In this document: positions 16,997 through 26,847 of the stretch, in pieces | How the letters are laid out: every line of letters starts with the position of its first letter | Numbering within the stretch: the stretch's first letter is position 1 | Notes under the pieces: generated by a model | What the model was told of the DNA's origin: nothing | The model's input: only the letters and a program-made list of their open reading frames with translations | The model's database searches: none | Assembly: GCA_009927445.1 (NCBI GenBank) | Contig: RFMZ01000219.1 | Span: forward strand, 62,001 to 126,000 | Reading direction: 5' to 3' | Length of the DNA: 64,000 nucleotides | Source: Betaproteobacteria bacterium | GTDB taxonomy: Bacteria > Pseudomonadota > Gammaproteobacteria > Burkholderiales > Burkholderiaceae | Made by a program: the position numbers and the translations under genes

Positions 16997-17330
16997 CTTT
17001 GACTCCAAGTCATTGAATTTTTAGATGTTGATAATATAGGCGCGGTAGGAACCTGACTCAATAGGTATAACTACTAAAAATCGGCTTCCTTGAATCAAAT
17101 TAGGGTAACTACTAAGTTTATACATAAAGACTGATCTTCAAAGTATCAAGCGCAAAAAACCTTGCCTAGCATGTAAAAAGTCGCTATTTCAATATGCAGA
17201 TGTCTCTACAGATAAAATAATGCGATGATTCCTTTTCTTGAATGAACTGGCATAGCACTACAATCAGTATTAAGATTGATCACAATACAGTCCAAATTCC
17301 TTAATAAATTTCTCAGATAAGCTATAAAAA
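16997..17330. other. Divergent intergenic region, no gene seen
   Basis: 334 bases between the divergent hydroxylase pair and the UxaA/GarD-like gene. No convincing reading frame, RNA gene or strong hairpin was found; it must hold the two outward promoters. Confidence 0.5.
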
Positions 17331-18878
17331 ATGATAAATACTACAGATAAAAAAATGATTGGACCAATCATTCGCCTTCATCCTAACGACAACGTAGTCG
17401 TTGCAAGAATCGATGTTGCCATCGGAACCCAAGTACCAAGTGAACATTTCACCAGCAAAAGTCAAGTGAGCGCAGGTTATAAAATCGCTGCCAAAAAAAT
17501 TAGTAAGGGTGAACCAATACTCAAATATAACGTTACGGTTGGCTTTGCTAATGTGGACATCGAGGCCGGCACCATGGTGCATAGCCACAATACACAATTC
17601 AAAGAGTTTGACCGCGATTATGCCCACGCTAGCGAATTTAAACCAATACAAATGCTCCCAGAGTCAGAGCGAGCCAGCTTCCAAGGCTATGTTAGACATA
17701 ATGGCAAAGTAGGTACTAGGAACTTTATAGGTATTTTATCAACCGTTAATTGCTCCGCAACCGTGGTGAATAAAATAGCCGAATGGTTTACTCCTGAAAG
17801 ACTAAAAGATTATCCCAACGTAGATGGTGTCGTTGCCTTTAGCCACGGTATCGGTTGCGGTATGGAAATGACCGGTGAGCCGATGCAACTTCTGCGCCGA
17901 ACGATGGCTGGCTATGTCCGGCATCCTAATTTAGCTGCCGCACTGGTTATCGGACTTGGCTGTGAGCGCAATCAACTCAAAGGCCTCATGGAGCAAGAAG
18001 ACCTGCAAGAGGGCTCTACTTTGCATACGTTTATTATGCAAGAGACTGGTGGTACCCGAAAAACTATAGAAGCCGGAGTTGCAGCAGTTAAAGCCCTGCT
18101 ACCCGATGCTAATAAAGCCAGAAGGCAAACTGTTAGTGCGAGTCACCTCACTGTTGGCCTCCAGTGTGGCGGATCCGACGGCTTTTCATCCATTACCGCC
18201 AACCCCGCTTTAGGAGCAGCTATTGATATCCTAGCCAGACATGGCGGAACTGGTATTTTGTCTGAAACGCCTGAGATTTACGGAGTAGAACACACACTCA
18301 CAAGGCGCGCAGCAAATAAAGAAATTGGCGAAAAACTCATCGAGCGAATCCGCTGGTGGAAAGATGAATATTCAGTCGGTCGAGATGTTCAAATCAATGG
18401 CCAAGTTAGCCCAGGAAACCAAGTCGGAGGCCTAGCAAATATCTTTGAAAAGTCCCTAGGCTCTTCCATGAAAGGTGGCACCGGTCCCCTCATGGCCGTT
18501 TATCACTACGCTGAGCCCGTTACTGAAAAAGGATTTGTTTTTATGGATACGCCAGGCTTTGACCCAGTATCGGCGACTGGTCAAATTGCCGGTGGCGCTA
18601 ATCTAATAGCGTTTACCACGGGTCGTGGCTCAATGTTCGGCTCAAAACCTGCCCCGTGTATCAAGCTCGCCACCAATACACCTATGTACAGCCGCTTAAC
18701 TGAAGATATGGATATTAATTGCGGCGAAATTCTTGATGGAATAGTTTCTGTCCAAGAAATGGGTCAACGGATTTTTGAACTGTTTCTTAAAACTGCTTCT
18801 GGTGAACTATCTAAAAGTGAATTACTGGGTCTGGGCGATTATGAGTTTGTTCCTTGGCAAATTGGTGTGATGAGCTAG
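17331..18878 (+). CDS. Altronate/galactarate dehydratase family protein (UxaA/GarD)
   Basis: 515 residues, one-chain form: an N-terminal SAF domain (about residues 10-95, ending A-G-T-M-V-H-S-H-N) and a C-terminal UxaA domain beginning F-Q-G-Y-V-R-H-N-G-K-V-G-T-R-N. The conserved S-H-G-I-G-C-G-M and G-L-G-C-E-R-N-Q segments match the iron-dependent dehydratase core. The enzyme should dehydrate a sugar acid to a 2-keto-3-deoxy acid. It stands alone, divergent from the hydroxylase genes. It is the fused counterpart of the split pair at 31930-33444. Confidence 0.85.
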   Translation: MINTTDKKMIGPIIRLHPNDNVVVARIDVAIGTQVPSEHFTSKSQVSAGYKIAAKKISKGEPILKYNVTVGFANVDIEAGTMVHSHNTQFKEFDRDYAHASEFKPIQMLPESERASFQGYVRHNGKVGTRNFIGILSTVNCSATVVNKIAEWFTPERLKDYPNVDGVVAFSHGIGCGMEMTGEPMQLLRRTMAGYVRHPNLAAALVIGLGCERNQLKGLMEQEDLQEGSTLHTFIMQETGGTRKTIEAGVAAVKALLPDANKARRQTVSASHLTVGLQCGGSDGFSSITANPALGAAIDILARHGGTGILSETPEIYGVEHTLTRRAANKEIGEKLIERIRWWKDEYSVGRDVQINGQVSPGNQVGGLANIFEKSLGSSMKGGTGPLMAVYHYAEPVTEKGFVFMDTPGFDPVSATGQIAGGANLIAFTTGRGSMFGSKPAPCIKLATNTPMYSRLTEDMDINCGEILDGIVSVQEMGQRIFELFLKTASGELSKSELLGLGDYEFVPWQIGVMS

Positions 18879-18903
18879 ATTTATGAGGGGCAACTCCAGG
18901 GCC

Positions 18904-20184
18904 TTAATGGGTCAAGTTATATTGCAACATATAAGCCCCCGCACCAGCTAAGTAACCAATCAAAGCAAGACCACTAATCTTTTTAACATACCAAAAAAAG
19001 TCGATCCTCTCAAGACCCATCGCCGCTACACCAGCGGCTGAGCCAATAATTAAAATGGACCCGCCAGTGCCCGCACAATACGCTAGAAATTGCCATAAAA
19101 AACTATCTGTTGGGTATTGCTCAAGACTATACATACCCATCGAAGCAGCTACAAGTGGCACATTATCGACTACTGCACTAACCAGACCAATCAAAATCAC
19201 AATGATGGCTTGATTACCAACCGTTTGATCTAACCACTGGGCAATAGCACTCAAAATATGGGTGTGCTCGAGCGTTGCAACCGCTAATAAAATCCCTATA
19301 AAAAATACAATAGAAGCCATATCAATTCGCGATAAAGCATGAACTAAAGTTAGAGTTTTACGCTCTTCCTCATCTTTTTTAAGGTGAATCAAATCACCCA
19401 CAAGCCATAGCAAGCCTAAGCCAAATAAAATTCCCATAAATGGTGGCAAACCAGTCAAGGTTTTAAATATGGGTACCGCTACTAAAACACCTAATCCTAA
19501 ATAAAACATCACATTACGCTCTAAAAAAGATGTCTTGCTAACCTTTTCTTCAAGACTATTTTGTACAAAAATGACTTCTTTACCTTTTAAGTTGCGCGCA
19601 ATAAATAGTAAAGGAATGAGCAAACTAATGATGGCAGGAATAAATACACTTTTCATAATAGCTAATGAAGTAATCTGCCCACCAATCCAGAGCATTGTCG
19701 TTGTAACATCTCCAATCGGTGTCCAAGCCCCGCCTGCATTTGCCGCAATGATGATGATGCCAGCAAATAACAAACGATCTTCATATTGATCTAAGATTTT
19801 TTTCATTAAGGAAACCATCACAATCGTAGTCGTGAGGTTATCCAAAATAGAACTGAGGAAAAAAGTAACGACGCCTACCATCCACATGAGATTTTGTAAA
19901 TTATTCGTTTTAATTCGATTGGTGATTACATCAAAACCCTGATGAGCATCCACTAATTCAACAATCGTCATTGCCCCGATTAAAAAGAAAACGATCTGCG
20001 CAGTACTGATTAGGGACTCGGATAATTCCTGGTTGATTTGTTGAGAATCAGTTGCTAAGGCATAAATGACCCATAACAAACCAGCTCCGATAAGTGCCGA
20101 GGCAGACTTGTTAATGTGCAGATAATGCTCTAAAGCAATTGCAGCGTAAGCTAGTACAAAAATAATTAATAAGGTAGTTAGCAT
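18904..20184 (-). CDS. nhaD: NhaD-type sodium/proton antiporter
   Basis: 426 residues, about 12 membrane helices, ArsB/NhaD superfamily. Characteristic segments are the first-half motif S-S-I-L-D-N-L-T-T-T-I, N-A-G-G-A-W-T-P-I-G-D-V-T-T-T-M-L-W and S-A-V-V-D-N-V-P-L-V-A-A, which carry the membrane-embedded acidic and polar residues. Exports Na+ (or Li+) in exchange for protons at the inner membrane. Monocistronic; convergent with the dehydratase gene 25 bases away. Confidence 0.9.
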   Translation of the reverse strand: MLTTLLIIFVLAYAAIALEHYLHINKSASALIGAGLLWVIYALATDSQQINQELSESLISTAQIVFFLIGAMTIVELVDAHQGFDVITNRIKTNNLQNLMWMVGVVTFFLSSILDNLTTTIVMVSLMKKILDQYEDRLLFAGIIIIAANAGGAWTPIGDVTTTMLWIGGQITSLAIMKSVFIPAIISLLIPLLFIARNLKGKEVIFVQNSLEEKVSKTSFLERNVMFYLGLGVLVAVPIFKTLTGLPPFMGILFGLGLLWLVGDLIHLKKDEEERKTLTLVHALSRIDMASIVFFIGILLAVATLEHTHILSAIAQWLDQTVGNQAIIVILIGLVSAVVDNVPLVAASMGMYSLEQYPTDSFLWQFLAYCAGTGGSILIIGSAAGVAAMGLERIDFFWYVKKISGLALIGYLAGAGAYMLQYNLTH

Positions 20185-20479
20185 TACTATTTCCGATCAG
20201 TTTAATATTACTAAAATTAACAAGCAGTTTAATCCAGACTGCCGTCAAACCTCTAATTGATGTGTATCGATCAAGAGAAACTAGGGAAAACACTAGTAAA
20301 AAAAATTACATAAATTGAAGTTGATATTCTATGATGAATAGTTGTTCAAATTTGATTTCTAATTCATTTTTTTGGGTATGCTATACGACCAGTTTTCCAA
20401 ATTATGACTTTAGAGTTCTCATATTAAAAGCATTTTTTCTTGAATCATTTTTAAACTTTACTACTAAAAATATTATCTT

Positions 20480-21453
20480 ATGCAAATTGTTCGTATCCAT
20501 AAAGCAGGTGGTCCAGAAGTCCTTTGTATCGAAAATCTAGAATTACCACCTTTAAAATCTGGAGAGGTGCGCATACGCCACACAGCAATTGGTCTGAATT
20601 TTCAGGATGTCTATATCCGCTCAGGTCAATATCCTGCTGAAATGCCCTCAGGCCTTGGTACAGAAGCAGTTGGCATCATTGAAGAAATTGCACCTGAGGT
20701 GCACGATTTCAAAGTGGGTGATCGTGTTTGCTATATGAGCGGACCAGCCCTAGGGGCAAGTGCTACCCATCGAAACTATCCCAGTGGGCGATTATTACAC
20801 TCCCCAAAGAATATCTCTGATGATGAAATAGCTGCCTTCTTGTTAAAAGGAATGACCGTTGAATATCTCATGGAAAGATGCTACCCGGTTAAGGCCGGTG
20901 AATTGTTCTTATGCACGCGGCAGCAGGAGGTGTTGGACTATTAGCTGGGCAATGGGGCAAGCATCTTGGGGCGCATATGATTGGCGTTGCAGCTGGTCCT
21001 GAAAAAGTTGCCCTAGCACTAGCGCATGGCTACGAATACTGTATTGATCGATTAAAAGAAGATGTAACCGCGCGCGTAAAAGAAATTACAAATGGTCATG
21101 GTGTGCCGGTCGTATTTGACTCCGTTGGTAAAAACTCGTTTGAGCAGTCTTTGCATAGCTTAGCGCCTAGGGGATACTTTGTATCTTTTGGAACAACCAC
21201 TGGCGCCCCGCCCCCAATGCCGGCTAGTACACTCCAAAAAATGGGATCCCTTTACTTTACTAGACCGACTCTAGTCACTTATATGGCCTCAACCGAAGAA
21301 CTTCGTCAATCTGCTAATCGCGTATTTGATCTAGTTGCTAAGGGCGTTCTAAAGATTCGTATTAACCAGCGTTACCCCCTTGCTGACATCGCTCAAGCGC
21401 ATGCAGATCTTGAGTCAGGCCGTACAAGTGGTTCGAGTATCATCATTCCGTAA
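20480..21453 (+). pseudogene. Quinone oxidoreductase-like (medium-chain dehydrogenase) gene with a one-base frameshift
   Basis: The first frame (20480-20911) encodes the N-terminal GroES-like domain up to Y-P-V-K-A-G-E-L-F-L; the next frame from 20911 continues exactly with M-H-A-A-A-G-G-V-G, the start of the NADPH-binding Rossmann fold, and runs to 21453. Joined they give about 323 residues, the normal length of NADPH:quinone reductase. One base is missing just before 20911. Either inactivated, or a sequence error. It lies 20 bases before the TRAP receptor gene and shares its direction. Confidence 0.85.
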
Positions 21454-21473
21454 CTTCAAAAGGAGATGTATCC

Positions 21474-22541
21474 ATGTTTAAATCCATGAAATTATCATTA
21501 TTTGCTGGACTTTTAGTATCCTTAGGGGCTGCTACTGCCCAAGCAGAGACTTTTAAATTACGTATTGCCTCAGGTCATCCAACAGCCAACACCTACGTCA
21601 ATCTCATGACGACATTTTTTGTTCCGGAAGTAACGAAGCGTGTAGCCGAAAAAACACAGCATAAAGTGGAATTTATTGAAGGTTACGGTGGAGCAATGGT
21701 CAAGGTTGCCGATACTCTCGAAGGTGTGCAGTCGGGCGTCGTAGATATTGGTGGCTACTGTTTTTGCTTTGAACCGTCAAACCTGCCATTACACGCTTTT
21801 CAAGTCATGCTACCTTTTGGGACGATGAGCCCAGAGAAAAGTGTCAAAATGGCGCGGGCCGTGTACAACAAAGTGCCTTATCTTTCCCAAGTCTTTGAAG
21901 ATAAATACAACCAACGTCTCCTAGCGGTGATTGCCGATAATGGCTATAACCTGGGAACCTCTTTTGAATGGAGTACCATCAATGACCTCAAAGGTAAAAA
22001 GATTGCTGGCGCAGGTCTTAACTTAAAGTGGCTGGAATATGCTGGCGCGGTCCCTGTTCAGTCTGCATTACCAGAGGCTTATACTTCGATGCAAACTGGT
22101 GTTTATTTTGGCTGGATTATGTTTCCATCCGCATGGGTAAACTTTAAACTCCATGAAGTCGCAAAAAACTATACAGAAGTTGGCTTTGGTGCGATTACTT
22201 GGCACGGTTTAACAATCAATAAAAATCGCTTTAGCCGCCTCCCAAAAGAAGTTCAAAATATTATTGTCGAAGTCGCTAAAGAGTTTGAAGCCAAAACTGG
22301 CAGTGTCAATGAGGAAAACTATCCTAAACAACTCGCTCAACTAAAAACTTTGGGTGTGAATGTTAAGTCACTACCGGATAGTGTTCGACTTGACTGGGCT
22401 AACTCATTAAAGCCATGGCCACAATCTCATGCGGCAGATCTCGATAAGCAAGGCTTACCAGCTTCTACAGTCCTCAAAATCGCTCTCGAAGAAGCTGAAA
22501 AACTTGGACATAAGTGGCCAGTTCGTTACGAAATCAAATAA
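21474..22541 (+). CDS. TRAP transporter substrate-binding protein (DctP family)
   Basis: 355 residues with signal peptide (cleavage near A-Q-A-E), then the DctP fold. A strong ribosome site AAGGAG precedes the ATG. It binds a carboxylate-type ligand in the periplasm for the DctQM membrane complex encoded directly downstream; its stop overlaps the dctQ start by one base. Confidence 0.88.
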   Translation: MFKSMKLSLFAGLLVSLGAATAQAETFKLRIASGHPTANTYVNLMTTFFVPEVTKRVAEKTQHKVEFIEGYGGAMVKVADTLEGVQSGVVDIGGYCFCFEPSNLPLHAFQVMLPFGTMSPEKSVKMARAVYNKVPYLSQVFEDKYNQRLLAVIADNGYNLGTSFEWSTINDLKGKKIAGAGLNLKWLEYAGAVPVQSALPEAYTSMQTGVYFGWIMFPSAWVNFKLHEVAKNYTEVGFGAITWHGLTINKNRFSRLPKEVQNIIVEVAKEFEAKTGSVNEENYPKQLAQLKTLGVNVKSLPDSVRLDWANSLKPWPQSHAADLDKQGLPASTVLKIALEEAEKLGHKWPVRYEIK

Positions 22542-23064
22542 TGCTATTTATTCAAAACCTGATTGACCGCATCACTAAATCACTTTTAGTGATTGCGGCT
22601 GTCTTAGCTTTCCTGCTCTGCTTCTTAGTAGTTGCTGACGTCTTAGGAAGAGTCCTTTTTAATAGCCCCATTAAAGGTACTACTGAACTAGTATCCCTGT
22701 CGATTGTAATTATCTGTTTTTTACAAACGGGTTTTGCAATTCGCTCAGGCGGATGCTCAATGTTGATATGTTTACCAGTAAATTGGGTGCTAGAGGCCAA
22801 TGTGTTATGGCAGCAATTGGTGCTTTAGCTGGTATGTGTTTTTTTGCAATTATTTGCTACGGTGCCTCTGATGGCGCTTTACATGCTTTTATGGCTAATG
22901 AGTTTGAAGGCGAAGGGGCTCTTCGAGTGCCTGTCTGGCCAGCTAAATTTGTACTTGTTTTAGGTACTTTCTTGGCTAGTGTGAGCTACTTTTTAATGGT
23001 CATCCAACATATCGCGCACGGTCTACGAGGCGATCTTCCTGAGCAATACTCATCCTCACACTGA
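22541..23064 (+). pseudogene. TRAP transporter small permease (DctQ) gene with a one-base frameshift
   Basis: From the ATG at 22541 the frame encodes two DctQ helices through F-A-I-R-S-G-G, then derails. The next frame from 22753 continues with M-L-N-V-D-M-F and two more helices up to the stop at 23064. Inserting one base near 22752 restores a normal four-helix DctQ of about 174 residues. Located between intact dctP and dctM genes. Either a recent loss-of-function mutation or a sequence error. Confidence 0.85.
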
Positions 23065-23075
23065 AAAAATAGATT

Positions 23076-24443
23076 ATGTACGAAGCAACAGAAATGATGA
23101 TTGTAGTTGGTGCACTCCTTGTGATGGTGTTTAGTGGAGTTCATATAGCTATATCTCTTGGCCTGACCAGTATGCTTGGAATCTATCTTCTGACTGGTGA
23201 TATACATGCCATGATTAGCTTTGTCTCTAATACAAGCTACGAGGCGCTGCGTGATTATGTTTTTGCTGTCATCCCCCTATTTATGCTCATGGGGGAGTTC
23301 TTGGCAAAATGTGGTGCAGCGAGTGATCTATTTGCTCTCATTAACCGCTCAATGAAGCGTATCCCAGGTCGACTTGCCGTAGCAACCGTATTAGCGAATG
23401 CTGTTTTTGCCTTTGTGACTGGGGTATCGATTGCAGCTGCCGCCGCTTTTTCAAAAATAGCCTATCCAGAAATGAAGCGTTTTGGCTATGAGAGGCAGTT
23501 TTCCTTGGGATGTATTGCTGGTAGTGCCTGTTTAGGAATGTTAATTCCTCCATCAGTACTGATGATCGTCTGGGGCGTCTTAACTGAAATAGCAATAGGT
23601 AAACTATTTATTGCAGGCATCATCCCGGGTTTCATTGTTGTTACTCTGTACATTATTTATATTATTTGGGTAGCCAAAACCCAACCCCACCGGGTCGGTG
23701 AAGGCGTTAACTTACCCGCTATTCAGCAAGCGGCAAAAGATCAAGAAGACTCTAAACCTGAAGTGAGCATGCGCACAATCCTTTGGAGTACGGTTGGCAT
23801 TATTGCCCTCGTAGTTTTAGTTCTTGGTGGTATCTGGCTAGGATTTTTTACACCCACTGAAGGCGCTGGCGTCGGTGCAACTCTCTCACTTATTCTGGCC
23901 ATAGCTCGCGGCATGAAACGCTCTGAAATGATGGAGGCGATTATCTCCGTAGGAAGAACCTCTGCGCCGCTCTTGATTTTGCTAGTAACTGCGCAACTTT
24001 ATTCACGCGTACTCTCGATGACTGGTCTAACAGGTGCCGCTAAAGAATTCTTTATCGGTACCGGCCTATCTCCTCTGGTGATCCTTGCAATGATGATCGT
24101 CGTTTGGTTTATTTTGGGATGTCTAATTGACTCAATTTCGATCATTCTTCTAACAGTCCCAGTCTTTGCTCCCTTGGCGGTAGCTCTTGGATTTGATCCA
24201 ATTGCATTTGCTATTATAGGTATTCTAGCAATTGAAACTGGACTGCTAACACCGCCCTTTGGCATACTTGTCTTTACCGTCAAAGCGGCCGTGATGGGTG
24301 AGCCCAACTTAAAAAATGGCGAAATATTTAGGGGTTCTATGCCCTACTGGATTGCCCTACTATCGGCGATTCTTTTTATTGTATTTTTCCCAAGCCTAGC
24401 AACTTGGCTACCAAACCTTGGTAATGCAGTCGCTCTAAAGTAA
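23076..24443 (+). CDS. TRAP transporter large permease (DctM)
   Basis: 455 residues, about 12 membrane helices of the DctM/ion-transporter superfamily. Segments such as G-C-I-A-G-S-A-C-L-G-M-L-I-P-P-S and F-T-P-T-E-G-A-G-V-G-A form the sodium and substrate core. It should import the ligand captured by the DctP protein, with DctQ. It has a slightly long loop near residues 205-235. Intact, unlike its dctQ neighbour. Confidence 0.9.
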   Translation: MYEATEMMIVVGALLVMVFSGVHIAISLGLTSMLGIYLLTGDIHAMISFVSNTSYEALRDYVFAVIPLFMLMGEFLAKCGAASDLFALINRSMKRIPGRLAVATVLANAVFAFVTGVSIAAAAAFSKIAYPEMKRFGYERQFSLGCIAGSACLGMLIPPSVLMIVWGVLTEIAIGKLFIAGIIPGFIVVTLYIIYIIWVAKTQPHRVGEGVNLPAIQQAAKDQEDSKPEVSMRTILWSTVGIIALVVLVLGGIWLGFFTPTEGAGVGATLSLILAIARGMKRSEMMEAIISVGRTSAPLLILLVTAQLYSRVLSMTGLTGAAKEFFIGTGLSPLVILAMMIVVWFILGCLIDSISIILLTVPVFAPLAVALGFDPIAFAIIGILAIETGLLTPPFGILVFTVKAAVMGEPNLKNGEIFRGSMPYWIALLSAILFIVFFPSLATWLPNLGNAVALK

Positions 24444-24462
24444 CTCGTATCTACTTGTAATA

Positions 24463-24494
24463 CTAGATGAGTTGCTATTAGGCAACCCATCTAG
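24463..24494. terminator. Hairpin downstream of dctM
   Basis: CTAGATGAGTTGC pairs with GCAACCCATCTAG (13 pairs, one mismatch) around a six-base loop, 20 bases after the dctM stop. No T-tract follows, so it may act as an mRNA 3' stabiliser or a weak terminator. Confidence 0.5.
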
Positions 24495-24594
24495 CACTAC
24501 AGGTGAATAAAGAGTTGCAGGTTCATCGAAAATCAGTCACCATTGGCAAGTCAAGCTGTCTAACTGCTTTCAGCCCTCTACCTCGTCTTTAACT

Positions 24595-25206
24595 ATGAAT
24601 CGTAATTCAAGTTCGACGTCCTCTGTAAGTACTAAACTAAATTTATGGAATCTTGTATTCATTTTATGGGTAATTCTTATCCTGACCCTTGTCATCTGGA
24701 CTGGGTCACTATCATTTAAAAATGGTCTTAAAACGGAAATAGTCAAAGCGAATGGCTTGGCTTGGATAGACTGGCTTAGCCAGGCAAGCCAAGAGCGCTT
24801 TGAGCCCTCCTACAAAATACCTGCTTGCGCAGGCCAACCAAATCAACTAGACCCTGTTGAAAAATCACCCTCTAAAAAAGAACTTCAACAATCTGATAAA
24901 AAGAACCAAACTACTTGGGCAGAGTGTTTTCAAAGCTTAACATCCTCTGATATGCCGCTTGGTCAATTGCGAAATCCATACACTAATCAACCCGTACAAT
25001 TTATAAAAAAATGTGACTCGGCAGATCCCTCTTTAGCTGGCGCATTAGTCATACTCAAAATACTACCTGCCCCAAATACTATTTCAAACCAAAATATCTT
25101 TAAACCACTGCTTGATAGCGACCCGATTGATCTCAAACAACAACTTCGTATCTTCATTTGTGATCATGCTTCATACCCAATCCTGATTGGTGATTTTGAA
25201 TTTTAG
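24595..25206 (+). CDS. Membrane-anchored hypothetical protein upstream of the potassium channel
   Basis: 203 residues, family not recognised. One hydrophobic helix at about residues 18-44 (starting L-W-N-L-V-F-I-L-W-V) leaves a short cytoplasmic tail and a periplasmic domain with four Cys: A-C-A-G and E-C-F-Q in the first half, K-K-C-D and I-C-D-H in the second, which could form disulphides. It ends 9 bases before the channel gene, so the two are very likely co-transcribed and may interact. Function unknown. Confidence 0.65.
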   Translation: MNRNSSSTSSVSTKLNLWNLVFILWVILILTLVIWTGSLSFKNGLKTEIVKANGLAWIDWLSQASQERFEPSYKIPACAGQPNQLDPVEKSPSKKELQQSDKKNQTTWAECFQSLTSSDMPLGQLRNPYTNQPVQFIKKCDSADPSLAGALVILKILPAPNTISNQNIFKPLLDSDPIDLKQQLRIFICDHASYPILIGDFEF

Positions 25207-25215
25207 GAATATGAA

Positions 25216-26847
25216 ATGACTAATCAAACGAGTAAACCTGTAAAAGATTTTAAAATTGAAGATATTTTGATCTCAAATCAAACTGCTCAAATTGATCCCA
25301 ATTTACCCTTGAGAGCAACTCTGTATGCCTGGCTCTTTAATCCGAATATTGAGGGTAACTATCAAAAATCATTTGATCGATGGATTGCACTGCTAATAAT
25401 ACTCAATATCTTTGCAATTTTTTTAGAAGATATTCCAGCAATTTATCAGCCCTATAAAAATCTCTTTTTAATATTCGATCTATTTTCTATAGTCATATTT
25501 TTAATCGAATATTTATTACGCCTATATCTGGCACCAGAGGATAATGAATTTAGTAATAAAACGCATCCAAGACTCAGCTTTATCAAAAGTCCTTTTGCGC
25601 TAATTGATTTACTAGCGATAGCTCCTTTCTTTCTTCAGGCTTTTATTCCCATTGATCTGCGTATCCTACGCTTTTTAAGGCTATTAAGAATCTTTAAAAT
25701 TTTTCGCGTATTAATTCCAGCCTATATACAATTTATTGAACTCAATCAGCATAGAAGTTTTCGTCAAAAAATACACGCCCTCGTTTTTCCAAGCAGTTTC
25801 GGTGGAAAGTTGCACGAAATCTTTGATACCTTTATTGCAATTTGGGTCATCATTTCGGTCTTTGCTGTCATTCTAGAAACAGTTGGCTCAATCCACTTTA
25901 CATTTCATTTGCATTTTATTGTCCTTGACACAATTGCCGTTGCGATTTTTTCGCTGGAATACTGCATGCGTATGTATAGCTGTGTTGAAGAACCAGGTTT
26001 TCGCCATCCTATTCTTGGCAGAATAAAACACGGTAAACAATTTTCATCGATTGTTGACTTACTCTCCATCCTTCCATTTTTCATTGAAGTATTTCTCCAC
26101 CATATCGTTGATCTGCGTTTCTTACGAGTATTTCGTCTGTTGCGCCTGCTCAAACTCACTAGATATAGTGGAGCAACAAGCACACTTCGCAAAGTAATCG
26201 CTCGAGAATGGCCTGTCTTATGTGCGTCTATTTTTATTATGCTGTTGCTAGTGATTCTTACTTCATGTTTGGGCTACTTTTTTGAACATGAGGCTCAGCC
26301 AGATAAATATGAAAATATTCCTCAATCTATCTATTGGGCAGTCATCACCCTCGCCTCTGTGGGGTATGGGGATATCTCCCCTATCACCCCCATGGGACGT
26401 TTTACTACAATGATTTTAGCTTTATTAGGAATTGGTATTTTTGCAATCCCAGCAGCCTTGTTATCTTCTGCATTTAGCGACCAACTCCATAAAGAACGCG
26501 AAGAAATGAAGCGTGAAATCTATAAAATATTACAGGATGACTTGATCAACCACCATGAGGCTCAATTCATTCGTGATGAAGCTAAAAGACTGCACCTTAC
26601 CCATCATGAAATTAACGATATCATCCATGAAATTCAACACGAAAGTCAACAACCGCAAGCTGAGCTACCAATTCATCAAATCGCCAAAAATACGGAATAT
26701 GCTGTAGAACATTACAAAATTCTTCTAGCACAACTAAGGCAACTTGGTCTTCTAACTAATCAAGCTGAATTTTCTAAACTAGCAGCCGATCGCCTCACTC
26801 CCTCCGAAAAGGCTTTGTGGGAAAAAATTAATCAATCGTCAAATTAG
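25216..26847 (+). CDS. Voltage-gated potassium channel with two tandem voltage-sensor domains
   Basis: 543 residues. A first S1-S4 sensor spans about residues 50-170, its S4 from D147 with Arg/Lys every third position (D-L-R-I-L-R-F-L-R-L-L-R). A second sensor begins near F203 with the same pattern of landmarks and an S4 from D299 (D-L-R-F-L-R-V-F-R-L-L-R). The pore follows, with filter T-L-A-S-V-G383-Y-G-D386, then a cytoplasmic helical tail rich in charged residues. Ordinary bacterial Kv channels have one sensor and about 250-300 residues. Inner-membrane K+ channel by filter sequence; gating with two sensors is unknown. The 3' end overlaps the convergent Bug gene by 20 bases. Confidence 0.88.
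   Translation: MTNQTSKPVKDFKIEDILISNQTAQIDPNLPLRATLYAWLFNPNIEGNYQKSFDRWIALLIILNIFAIFLEDIPAIYQPYKNLFLIFDLFSIVIFLIEYLLRLYLAPEDNEFSNKTHPRLSFIKSPFALIDLLAIAPFFLQAFIPIDLRILRFLRLLRIFKIFRVLIPAYIQFIELNQHRSFRQKIHALVFPSSFGGKLHEIFDTFIAIWVIISVFAVILETVGSIHFTFHLHFIVLDTIAVAIFSLEYCMRMYSCVEEPGFRHPILGRIKHGKQFSSIVDLLSILPFFIEVFLHHIVDLRFLRVFRLLRLLKLTRYSGATSTLRKVIAREWPVLCASIFIMLLLVILTSCLGYFFEHEAQPDKYENIPQSIYWAVITLASVGYGDISPITPMGRFTTMILALLGIGIFAIPAALLSSAFSDQLHKEREEMKREIYKILQDDLINHHEAQFIRDEAKRLHLTHHEINDIIHEIQHESQQPQAELPIHQIAKNTEYAVEHYKILLAQLRQLGLLTNQAEFSKLAADRLTPSEKALWEKINQSSN

Noticed and set aside
20331-20540. Small plus-strand reading frame before the quinone-reductase-like gene
   Set aside because: Low-complexity, no ribosome site, and it overlaps the real start at 20480 in another frame.
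20900-22760. Programmed ribosomal frameshifting in the quinone-reductase-like and dctQ genes
   Set aside because: No slippery heptamer or downstream structure at either site, and neither family is known for recoding; mutation or sequence error is simpler.
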